64,000 bases of DNA, taken from Burkholderia lata. GTDB lineage: Bacteria; Pseudomonadota; Gammaproteobacteria; Burkholderiales; Burkholderiaceae. The notes under the pieces were generated by a model. The model was given only the letters and a program-made list of their open reading frames with translations, ran no database searches and was not told where the DNA came from. The position numbers and the translations under genes are program-made. The stretch lies in assembly GCF_000012945.1 (NCBI RefSeq), contig NC_007511.1, positions 2,232,001 through 2,296,000 on the forward strand, given 5' to 3'. Below, piece after piece: positions 53,456 through 60,765 of this stretch (positions are counted from its first letter, which is position 1; each line of letters opens with the position of its first letter).

Positions 53456-53522
53456 CGGCCGGCCCTCCGGCCGGACGCCGTGCCCCGTGCGGGCCGCCGC
53501 ATCCGGCCGTTTTTTCTTTTTT
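53456..53522 (+). terminator. Tandem hairpins and T-tract between xsc and pta
   Basis: CGGCCGG-CCCT-CCGGCCG (53456-53473) is followed by a 5-bp stem (GGCCG 53492-53496 with CGGCC 53504-53508) and the run TTTTTTCTTTTTT (53510-53522). This looks like a real intrinsic terminator, only 13 bases before the pta ATG; it would lower pta expression relative to xsc. Confidence 0.7.
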
Positions 53523-53535
53523 ACCCGAGCGAACG

Positions 53536-54570
53536 ATGAAAGCCCTCGACCGCATTCTCGACGCCGCGCGCCGCCAGCCGATGCGCATCGCGCTGTGCGA
53601 AGCCGACGATCCGCGCGTGCTGCAGGCCGCCGCGCGCGCGACGCACGACGGCATCGCCCGCATCGTGCTCGTCGGCAACCGTGCGGCCATTCACGCCGCG
53701 GCTGCGCGCGACGCGATCGACCTCGACGGCATGACGCTCGTCGACCCGGCCACCGCCGCGCAACGCGATGCCTATGCCGACACGCTGCATGCGCTGCGCA
53801 AGAACAAGGGCATGACGGCCGATGCCGCGCGCGATGCGGTACTCGACCCGCTCTGCCACGCGAACCTGATGGTGCGGCTCGGCGACGCGGACGGCTCGGT
53901 CGCGGGCGCCGTGCATGCGACGGCCGACGTCGTGCGTGCAGCCATCCAGCTGATCGGCGTCGATCCGGCGTTCCGGATCGTGTCGAGCTTCTTCCTGATG
54001 ATGCTGTGCGAGCCGTTTCACACGATCAAGGGCGGGCTGATCTTCTCCGACTGCGCGCTGGTCGTCGATCCGGATGCCAACCAGCTCGCCGAGATCGCGA
54101 TGGCTGCCGCCGACAGCGCGCACGCGCTGCTCGGCGAGGCGCCGCGCGTCGCGATGCTGTCGTTCTCGACGAGCGGCAGCGCGCATCATGCGGCAGTCGA
54201 CAAGGTGACGGCCGCGACCGCGCACGTGCGCGAACGGCGCCCCACGCTCGCGATCGACGGCGACGTGCAGCTCGACGCGGCGATCGTCGCGGAAATCGCC
54301 GAGCGCAAGATCGCGCATTCGCAGGTGGGCGGCCACGCAAACGTGCTCGTGTTCCCGAGCCTCGAAGCCGGCAATATCGGCTACAAGCTCGCCGAGCGGA
54401 TCGGTCGCGCAAAGGCCGTCGGCCCGCTGCTGCAAGGCTTGCGCCGCCCCGCGAACGACCTGTCGCGCGGTTGCAGCGCCGACGACGTGTATCACGTGAT
54501 CGCGGCGACCACCGTGCAGGCGCAGGCGGCCGCGCAGCGCGCCGCGACCGGCGAGGCCGCACACGCATGA
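53536..54570 (+). CDS. pta: Phosphate acetyltransferase
   Basis: This 344-residue single-domain phosphotransacetylase converts the acetyl phosphate made by Xsc to acetyl-CoA. Recognisable PTA_PTB motifs are [45 protein letters not shown] and VGGHANVLVFPSLEAGNIGYKLAER. It lacks the N-terminal regulatory domains of E. coli Pta, as usual for xsc-linked copies. It starts at MKALDRIL; an in-frame upstream extension covers the terminator and was rejected. Its stop overlaps the exporter's ATG by 4 bp. Confidence 0.95.
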   Translation: MKALDRILDAARRQPMRIALCEADDPRVLQAAARATHDGIARIVLVGNRAAIHAAAARDAIDLDGMTLVDPATAAQRDAYADTLHALRKNKGMTADAARDAVLDPLCHANLMVRLGDADGSVAGAVHATADVVRAAIQLIGVDPAFRIVSSFFLMMLCEPFHTIKGGLIFSDCALVVDPDANQLAEIAMAAADSAHALLGEAPRVAMLSFSTSGSAHHAAVDKVTAATAHVRERRPTLAIDGDVQLDAAIVAEIAERKIAHSQVGGHANVLVFPSLEAGNIGYKLAERIGRAKAVGPLLQGLRRPANDLSRGCSADDVYHVIAATTVQAQAAAQRAATGEAAHA

Positions 54571-55334
54571 CAGCCGACAAACTGGCGATCCTGATCGCGG
54601 TGATCGGCGCCGGCAGCTATTTCCAGACCGTTACCGGCTTCGGGCTCGGGATGATCGTGATGGGCGCGACGAGCGGCTTCGGGCTCGCGCCACTCGCCAC
54701 CGTCGCCACGCTGATGAGCGTCGTGTCGCTCGCGAACGGCGCGACCGCGTTGCCCGGCCGGCTGCATCACATCGACTGGCGCGCGGTCGGCGCGGCGACG
54801 CTCGGCATCCTGCCGTCGGTCGTCGCGGGCGTGCTGCTGCTCGAATGCCTGAGCCGCTCGGCGGCCGACCTGCTGCAACTGATCCTCGGCGCGGTCGTGC
54901 TGTACGGCGGCCTGAGCGCCGCGCTGCGGCCGGCGCCGCTCACGGAGCGCTCGGACAATCGCAGCTTCTTCGTCAGCGGCCTGTTCGGCGGGTTGCTGAG
55001 CGGGATGTTCGGCGTATCGGGACCGCCGCTGATCTTCCAGTTCTACCGGCAGCCGCTGACGCTCGTGCAGATTCGCTGCGCGCTGATCGTGCTGTTCACG
55101 ACGACTTCGGCCACGCGCGTGCTGTACAGCGCATGTGAAGGCCAGCTCGATCGCGACATCTGGCTGCTGGCCGCGATCGCCACGCCGGTCGTGATGCTGA
55201 CGACGGTGGCCGCGCGCCACTACCCGCCGCCGTTGTCGCCGGTCGCGTTGCGCCGGCTTGCGTTCGGTGTGCTGATGGCGATCGGCATCGGGCTGATCGC
55301 GACGTCGCTGCCGCCGCTGCTGCATCGCGCTTGA
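54567..55334 (+). CDS. TauE/SafE-family membrane exporter (sulfite/sulfonate)
   Basis: This 255-residue protein has about eight membrane helices and two TauE-type repeats (VTGFGLGMIVMGATSGFGLAPLATVATLM and FGGLLSGMFGVSGPPLIFQFYRQPLTLVQIRCALI). TauE of Cupriavidus necator is thought to export sulfite from taurine breakdown. Translational coupling to pta (ATGA) supports a role in removing the sulfite made by Xsc. Its 3' end overlaps the convergent CobT-like frame by 115 bp. Confidence 0.88.
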   Translation: MTADKLAILIAVIGAGSYFQTVTGFGLGMIVMGATSGFGLAPLATVATLMSVVSLANGATALPGRLHHIDWRAVGAATLGILPSVVAGVLLLECLSRSAADLLQLILGAVVLYGGLSAALRPAPLTERSDNRSFFVSGLFGGLLSGMFGVSGPPLIFQFYRQPLTLVQIRCALIVLFTTTSATRVLYSACEGQLDRDIWLLAAIATPVVMLTTVAARHYPPPLSPVALRRLAFGVLMAIGIGLIATSLPPLLHRA

Positions 55335-57052
55335 CGTCGCGCGGCGGTGAAGCGGGCGATTTCGACGAGCCGCTTCATATCGGGCGCCGATGCAAGATCG
55401 ATCGCCAGCCGGTGCCGGTAATACGGGCCGAGATCGAGCCCGACGCCGAGCCCGAGGACTTCGACGCGGCCGGCCGCCTCCTGGCGCGCGACCACCTGCT
55501 TCAGGTGGTTGTCGAGGTAGAACGGATCGTTCGCGAGCGCCGTCGCACCATCCATCGGGCTGCCGTCCGAGATCACGACGAGGATCTTGCGCGCCTCCGG
55601 CCGTGCCGCGAGCCGCGCGCACGCCCATTCGACCGCTTCGCCGTCGACGCCCTCACGGAACAGGTCGGCCTTGAACAGTGCGGCAATGCCCGTGCGTGCA
55701 TGTCGCCAGCGGGTATCCGCGTCCTTGAACACCAGGTGGCCGGTTTCGTTGAGCCGGCCCGGATGGCGCGGCTTGCCGCGCGCAAGCCAGTCCTGCCGCG
55801 CGCGACCGCCGTTCCAGGCGAGCGTCGTGAAGCCGAGCACTTCGGTTGCGAGACCGGCGGCATCGCCCGCGCGGGCCAGCGTGTCGACCATCAGCGCGAC
55901 ACCGTCGATCCACGTCTTCATCGACCCGGAACAGTCGATCAGGAACGCGAGCGCGCAGTCGGCGTGCGGCCGCACGCGTTCGAGCCGGAACAGCCGCCGT
56001 TCGGCCGGCGAGCTGACCAGTTGCGCGAGCCGGCGGCCATCGAGGCGGCCGTGCTCCTCGCCGAACGACCAGCCGTCGGCCTGCGGCACGACCAGCGCCG
56101 CGCGCAGCACACGGGCGAGCCGCGTAACGTTGATCCGCTGTGCGGCGACCTGGCCGTCGAGCCGGTCGCGATACTCGCGCAACAGTGCCGCGCGGATCTG
56201 CGCCGCCGGCCGGAGCTCGCGATCGTAACGCGTCGTGTACGCACGGTAGACGGCGTCGCCGCCTTGCAGCACGACGCTGTCGCCCGTTTCCACGAGTGCC
56301 GGCAAATCGATGCCTGTCTCGTCGAAATCGACCCACAGCGAGAAATTCGTCAGTGCATCGTCCTGCTCGCGTGCGTCATCCGTCGCCGTTTCCACGACGG
56401 CCGCACGCGCGTCGCGGATCATCGACGCAATGTGCTTCGCAAGCGCGAGTGCATGTTCCGCGAATGCGCGCTGATCGTGCCGGCACCGCTTGAGCCCCGC
56501 GAGCTGCACACCGATCTCGGGCACGATCGCCGCGCGCGACGCTTCGATCAGGTCCTCCGTCTCCTCGAGCACCGGCCAGCCCGTCAGCCGCGACCATGCG
56601 ATCTGCGCGACCGTGTACACGAGAATCCCGACATGCGTATCGGCCTGCCCCGACCGGTGAAACGCGCGCGACCAGGTTTCGAAACGATGACGCAGGTTCT
56701 GCACGACACCACGCATGGCGGGCGGCGCGAGCGATTCGCAACGCAACTGCTCGAGCATTTCGAACAGCACGCGTTCGACCGGATCGTCGCCGGACAGCGC
56801 GCGATGCAGGTCGGCATCCGAATGCAGGATGCGCAGCGCGGCGCCGTCGGCCGCGCCGCGCCACGATGCGAGATCGTCGTCGGCGGCCTGGGCCCGCAGG
56901 TGCGGCGCATGGATCGGCAGCGGCCGCAGGTCGCGGCACACACGGCCCGCGCGGTAATGCAGCGCCGCGTCGCGTGTCAGCGCGCGTACCGTCGACGCGC
57001 CCAGCGCTTCGCGCGCCGACGCGCGGCGCGCGGCGTCGCGATCGGCGCTCAC
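55220..57052 (-). CDS. CobT-like protein with von Willebrand A domain
   Basis: This 610-residue protein has a CobT-like N-terminal part and a C-terminal VWA domain (about residues 390-575) with the metal-ion site DCSGS in CALAFLIDCSGSMKTW and VVISDGSPMDGA. CobT works with the AAA protein CobS to drive cobalt insertion by CobN in aerobic B12 synthesis; no cobN is here. It starts at a GTG overlapping the CobS-like stop (GTGA). The last ~37 residues are encoded antisense to the exporter gene and look non-native. Confidence 0.85.
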   Translation of the reverse strand: MSADRDAARRASAREALGASTVRALTRDAALHYRAGRVCRDLRPLPIHAPHLRAQAADDDLASWRGAADGAALRILHSDADLHRALSGDDPVERVLFEMLEQLRCESLAPPAMRGVVQNLRHRFETWSRAFHRSGQADTHVGILVYTVAQIAWSRLTGWPVLEETEDLIEASRAAIVPEIGVQLAGLKRCRHDQRAFAEHALALAKHIASMIRDARAAVVETATDDAREQDDALTNFSLWVDFDETGIDLPALVETGDSVVLQGGDAVYRAYTTRYDRELRPAAQIRAALLREYRDRLDGQVAAQRINVTRLARVLRAALVVPQADGWSFGEEHGRLDGRRLAQLVSSPAERRLFRLERVRPHADCALAFLIDCSGSMKTWIDGVALMVDTLARAGDAAGLATEVLGFTTLAWNGGRARQDWLARGKPRHPGRLNETGHLVFKDADTRWRHARTGIAALFKADLFREGVDGEAVEWACARLAARPEARKILVVISDGSPMDGATALANDPFYLDNHLKQVVARQEAAGRVEVLGLGVGLDLGPYYRHRLAIDLASAPDMKRLVEIARFTAARRQARCSSGGSDVAISPMPIAISTPNASRRNATGDNGGG

Positions 57053-58038
57053 CGCCCGGCTCCCGGCTCGACGCCGCCGACGCGCGACGCGACCGCCAGC
57101 TCGTCGCCGAAACAGCGCTGGTAATACTCGGCGACGACCGGCCGCTCGGCGTCGTCGCACTTGTTCAGGAACGTGAGCCGGAACGCGAGCGCCGGATCGC
57201 GGAAGATCTGGCAGTTCTCGGCCCAGTTGATCACCGTGCGCGGCGACATCAGCGTCGACAGGTCGCCGGTCGCGAAGCCGTTGCGCGTCAGTTCCGCGAG
57301 GCTCACCATCGATTCGAGCAGCGGGCGGCCGGCTTCATCCGCGAGTTCCGGCACGCGCGCGCGCACGATGCCGATCTCCTCGTCGCGCGGCAGGTAGTCG
57401 AGCGTCGCGACCACGTTCCAGCGGTCCATCTGCGCGTGGTTGAGCATCTGTGTGCCGTGGTAGAGCCCGTTCAGGTTGCCGAGCCCGACCGTGTTCGCGG
57501 TCGCAAACAGCCGGAACGACGGATGCGGATGGATCACGCGGTTCTGGTCGAGCAGCGTGAACTTGCCGTCGCGTTCGAGAATCCGCTGGATCACGAACAT
57601 CACGTCGGGCCGACCCGCATCGTATTCGTCGAAGATCAGCGCGACCGGCCGCTGCAGCGCCCACGGCACGATCCCTTCCTGGAACTCGGTCACCTGCACG
57701 TCGTCGCGCACGACGATCGCATCCTTGCCGACGAGATCGAGCCGGCTGATGTGGCCGTCGAGATTCACCCGCACGCACGGCCAGTTCAGCCGGGCCGCGA
57801 CCTGCTCGATATGCGTCGACTTGCCGGTGCCGTGCATCCCCTGCACGAGCACACGGCGGTTGCGCGCGAAACCGGCGAGGATCGCGAGCGTGACGTCCGG
57901 GTTGAAACGGTAGGCGTCGTCGATATCGGGCACGTGATCGTCGCGCGTGCTGAACGCGGGCACCATCAGGTCCGAATCGAACCCGAACCGTTCGCGGACC
58001 GACACCATGCAGTCCGGCTTGTTCGCTACCCCATCCAT
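57049..58038 (-). CDS. cobS: CobS-like MoxR-group AAA+ ATPase
   Basis: This 329-residue AAA+ protein closely follows CobS: VSVRERFGFDSDLMVPAFS, Walker A GMHGTGKST, Walker B ALIFDEYDAGRPDVMFVIQR and sensor FATANTVGLGNLNGLYHGTQ. CobS-CobT form a chaperone-like motor that remodels a large chelatase subunit. With no cobN nearby it may serve a distant CobN or mature another metalloenzyme, such as the molybdenum SoeABC encoded next door (inference). AGGAG precedes the ATG. It shares a control region with iclR. Confidence 0.88.
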   Translation of the reverse strand: MDGVANKPDCMVSVRERFGFDSDLMVPAFSTRDDHVPDIDDAYRFNPDVTLAILAGFARNRRVLVQGMHGTGKSTHIEQVAARLNWPCVRVNLDGHISRLDLVGKDAIVVRDDVQVTEFQEGIVPWALQRPVALIFDEYDAGRPDVMFVIQRILERDGKFTLLDQNRVIHPHPSFRLFATANTVGLGNLNGLYHGTQMLNHAQMDRWNVVATLDYLPRDEEIGIVRARVPELADEAGRPLLESMVSLAELTRNGFATGDLSTLMSPRTVINWAENCQIFRDPALAFRLTFLNKCDDAERPVVAEYYQRCFGDELAVASRVGGVEPGAGR

Positions 58039-58103
58039 TGCGTTGCGCTCCTGTCGTTGCGTCGTGCGCAGGCGTCGATCGTCGCGCCGCGCCTGTCTTG
58101 TTT

Positions 58104-58122
58104 ACGGAACGATTCGTTCCGT
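58104..58122. promoter_or_regulatory. Perfect 19-bp palindrome between cobS-like and iclR genes
   Basis: ACGGAACGATTCGTTCCGT has two perfect 9-base arms about a central T and contains GGAAC-N5-GTTCC, the same inverted repeat found over the xsc promoter. It lies 66 bp from the CobS-like start and 103 bp from iclR, and is the best candidate operator for the IclR protein. Confidence 0.75.
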
Positions 58123-58224
58123 TGCTGAAAATACGGTCCGGTTCAACGGCCCCGCCGCCCCGCGCGGCCGACCCGTCGGGCCGTTCGGTACAATGGCCGC
58201 AATCCAGTTTCCGGAACGCCTGCC

Positions 58225-58977
58225 ATGCTGCCCGCGGATACGCCCACGCTGCGCGCCTTCGCGCTGCTCGAACATCTCGTCCAGGCCGGCGATGCCGTAT
58301 CGCTCGCCGATCTCGTGCGCGAAGTCGATATCCCGAAGGCATCGCTGCACCGGATGCTCGCGTCGCTCGAAGCCGGCGGCCTCGTGATCCGCGAGCCGGG
58401 CCGCAAGAACGCATATGCGATCGGCCCGCGCCTCGCGCGTCTCGGCACCGGCGTGATGCTGCATGCGGGCGCGCGCCGGCTGCGCCACGCGATCCTCGAA
58501 CGGCTCGTCGCCGATCTCGGCGAAACCTGCAACCTGACCGCACTGCACGACACGGAAGTCGTCTATCTCGACCGCGTCGAGGCCGACTGGCCGCTGCGGC
58601 TCGACCTGAAACCCGGCTCGCGCGTGCCCGCGCATTGCAGCGCCAGCGGCAAGCTGCTGCTCGCGCTGCTGCCGCGCGACGAACGCGCCGCGCTGGTGCA
58701 CGCACTGGCGCTGCCGCGCTACACGCCGAACACGATCTCCGATCCCGAGCTGCTCGAAGCCGAACTCGACCGCACCGCGCACAAGGGCGTCGCGATCGAC
58801 AACGAGGAATTCGTCGCGGGCATCGTGTGCATCGCGGCACCGATCGTCGGCGACGACGGCGCGTGCATCGCCGCGGTCGCCGTGCATGCGCCCGTGTCGC
58901 GCGCACCGCTGTCGCGGCTGCTCGACCACGTGCCGCGTTTGCAGGAAGCGGCGCGCGCGCTCGCGGAAACGTTCTAG
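58225..58977 (+). CDS. IclR-family transcriptional regulator
   Basis: This 250-residue regulator has an N-terminal winged helix (about residues 8-70; LADLVREVDIPKASLHRMLASLEAGGLV) and an IclR effector domain ending LARTAHKGVAIDNEEFVAGIVCIAAPI-like sequence. It is divergent from the CobS/CobT-like pair and lies between xsc-pta-tauE and soeABC. A perfect palindrome upstream and a matching site at xsc suggest it controls itself, cobST and xsc, possibly sensing sulfoacetaldehyde, acetyl phosphate or a related acid (inference). Confidence 0.92.
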   Translation: MLPADTPTLRAFALLEHLVQAGDAVSLADLVREVDIPKASLHRMLASLEAGGLVIREPGRKNAYAIGPRLARLGTGVMLHAGARRLRHAILERLVADLGETCNLTALHDTEVVYLDRVEADWPLRLDLKPGSRVPAHCSASGKLLLALLPRDERAALVHALALPRYTPNTISDPELLEAELDRTAHKGVAIDNEEFVAGIVCIAAPIVGDDGACIAAVAVHAPVSRAPLSRLLDHVPRLQEAARALAETF

Positions 58978-59009
58978 TTCCCGCACGGCGTGGCGGCGCA
59001 CATGCAACG

Positions 59010-59963
59010 TCATGACGCGCGCTGGTAGTAGATGTTCTGCGGATGCCGCGCATCCGCGAAGAAGAACCAGCGTTCCGCGACCAGCCCCGCATACTGGATC
59101 ACGAATGCCGCGCCAAGTGCGACGGCTGCCGCGACCGACGTCGGCGAGAGCGCGAGCGCGCCCGCGCCGGTCAGCACGAACGGCACCGCGAATGCGCCGA
59201 TCAGGAAACCGGCCTTCACCGCACGCAGCGTGCCGTTGCCCTGCCCGTGAAAGAACTCCCGCGTATTGAACGCGCTGGCCGTGAAGCCGCGCGACTTCTG
59301 CTCGACCTTGTCGCTGCGGATCCCGGTCGCGCTCTGCACGGTCGACTTCGGCCGCAGCCGTGCATTGCGTGCGAGCGACGCGAGCCGTGCCACGCCGCCC
59401 GCGAGCGTCAGCACGCAGGCGGCCACCGCGAGCCGGCCGACCAGCGAAGGCGCGAGCCACGCGGCGCACGCCGTCGCCAGCGTGCAGCCCGACGCGCAGC
59501 CGAGCAGCACGAAGTTCACGAGCGTCAGCGGGCTCGCCCATTCCTGCAGGAAGCGCAGGCACGCGTAGATCATCGCGGTGCACACGAACAGCGCGACGCT
59601 CGCGAGCGCACCCACTGCGCCGATCAGCAACGTGCCGGGCCAGCCGAACAGGTGCGCCGCGCCATACGCGAACGCGCACGCGAGAAACACCGGCAGCGCG
59701 ATGCATTCGCGCGAAAGCCACGACGTGCGCCACATCGCGATCGCGCGCCATGCGCGTTCGGGGTGGCCGAGATGGAAGAACGACGCCAGCAGGCCGAGTG
59801 CGCCGAGTGCGACCGACAGCGCGGCACCCGTCACGTAGAACGCGGCGGCCACGTCGACGCCGGCCAGTCGCGCCAGCGCCTCGACGATCACGAGCGTCAG
59901 CAGCAGGCCCTGTGCGGCACCGCACAGCGTGGTGAGGAAAACGACCGAAAAGGCTGGACGCAT
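59010..59963 (-). CDS. soeC: Sulfite dehydrogenase membrane anchor subunit (DmsC/NrfD type)
   Basis: This 317-residue protein has about eight membrane helices and the DmsC-family pattern LASFFHLGHPERAWRAIAMWRTSWLSRE. It anchors the Mo/Fe-S subunits to the inner membrane and passes electrons to quinone. A ~50-residue cytoplasmic loop in the middle (around RLRPKSTVQSATGIRSDKVEQKSRGFTASAFNTREFFHG) is shared with SoeC-type proteins. It is the last gene of the soeA-soeB-soeC operon. DMSO reductase anchor is the alternative; xsc context favours sulfite. Confidence 0.85.
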   Translation of the reverse strand: MRPAFSVVFLTTLCGAAQGLLLTLVIVEALARLAGVDVAAAFYVTGAALSVALGALGLLASFFHLGHPERAWRAIAMWRTSWLSRECIALPVFLACAFAYGAAHLFGWPGTLLIGAVGALASVALFVCTAMIYACLRFLQEWASPLTLVNFVLLGCASGCTLATACAAWLAPSLVGRLAVAACVLTLAGGVARLASLARNARLRPKSTVQSATGIRSDKVEQKSRGFTASAFNTREFFHGQGNGTLRAVKAGFLIGAFAVPFVLTGAGALALSPTSVAAAVALGAAFVIQYAGLVAERWFFFADARHPQNIYYQRAS

Positions 59964-60002
59964 GGGGACTCCGTTTGTTCGTATGAGTGAAGGGCTTCGC
60001 GC

Positions 60003-60749
60003 TCAGCGCTGCGTCGCGAGCGACACGAGATCGATGTCGCCGCGCGCCGCGCGGGCCTCGAACGACGCGTCCTCGTCGCGGCCGTTCGACCCGCTGCCGC
60101 ACCCGCCGCTACTCCCGCACCCGCACGACGATTCGGTCTTCACGCGCGGCAGGTAATGGTTCGACGGCCGCGTGTCCCATTCCGGCATCAGCTGATAGCC
60201 GCCGCGTTCGCGGATCGCGCGCGACACCTCCGACTCCGGATCGTGCACGTCGCCGAACAGCCGCGCCGACGTCGGGCACGCGAGCACGCAAGCCGGCTTC
60301 CGGTCGCGTTCGGGCAACGCCTGGTTGTCGATGCGGTCCGCGCACAGCGTGCACTTCGTCATCTCCTTGCGGCCTTCGTCGAGCTCGCGAGCGCCGTACG
60401 GGCACGCCCACGCGCAGTACTTGCAGCCGATGCACTTGTCGTAGTCGACCAGCACGATCCCGTCCGACTTGCGCTTGTAGCTCGCGCCGGTCGGACAGAC
60501 GGGCACGCACGGCGGATCCTCGCAGTGCAGGCACGACTTCGGGAAGTGGATCGTGTCGGTCATCGGGAACACGCCCGCTTCGTAGGTCTGCACACGGTTG
60601 AAGAACGTGCCGGACGGGTCGTCGTCGTACGGGCGCATGTCCGCGAGACTGCCGGCTTCGCCCGACGTGTTCCATTCCTTGCAGCTCGTCACGCAGGCAT
60701 GGCAGCCGACGCACACGTTCAGGTCGATGACGAGGGCCATCTGGGTCAT
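60003..60749 (-). CDS. soeB: Sulfite dehydrogenase iron-sulfur subunit (four 4Fe-4S clusters)
   Basis: This 248-residue ferredoxin-type subunit has four Cys clusters: CVGCHACVTSCK, CLHCEDPPCVPVCP, CIGCKYCAWACP and CTLCADR with CVLACP, as in DmsB/SoeB. It relays electrons from the molybdenum subunit to the membrane anchor. AGGAG precedes the ATG; a longer frame reads back through soeA. The C-terminal tail is odd, with a Cys/Gly/Ser-rich patch (SSCGCGSSGGCGSG) after the last cluster. soeA lies 16 bp upstream, soeC 39 bp downstream. Confidence 0.9.
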   Translation of the reverse strand: MTQMALVIDLNVCVGCHACVTSCKEWNTSGEAGSLADMRPYDDDPSGTFFNRVQTYEAGVFPMTDTIHFPKSCLHCEDPPCVPVCPTGASYKRKSDGIVLVDYDKCIGCKYCAWACPYGARELDEGRKEMTKCTLCADRIDNQALPERDRKPACVLACPTSARLFGDVHDPESEVSRAIRERGGYQLMPEWDTRPSNHYLPRVKTESSCGCGSSGGCGSGSNGRDEDASFEARAARGDIDLVSLATQR

Positions 60750-60765
60750 GGTGGTGCTCCTTCGA

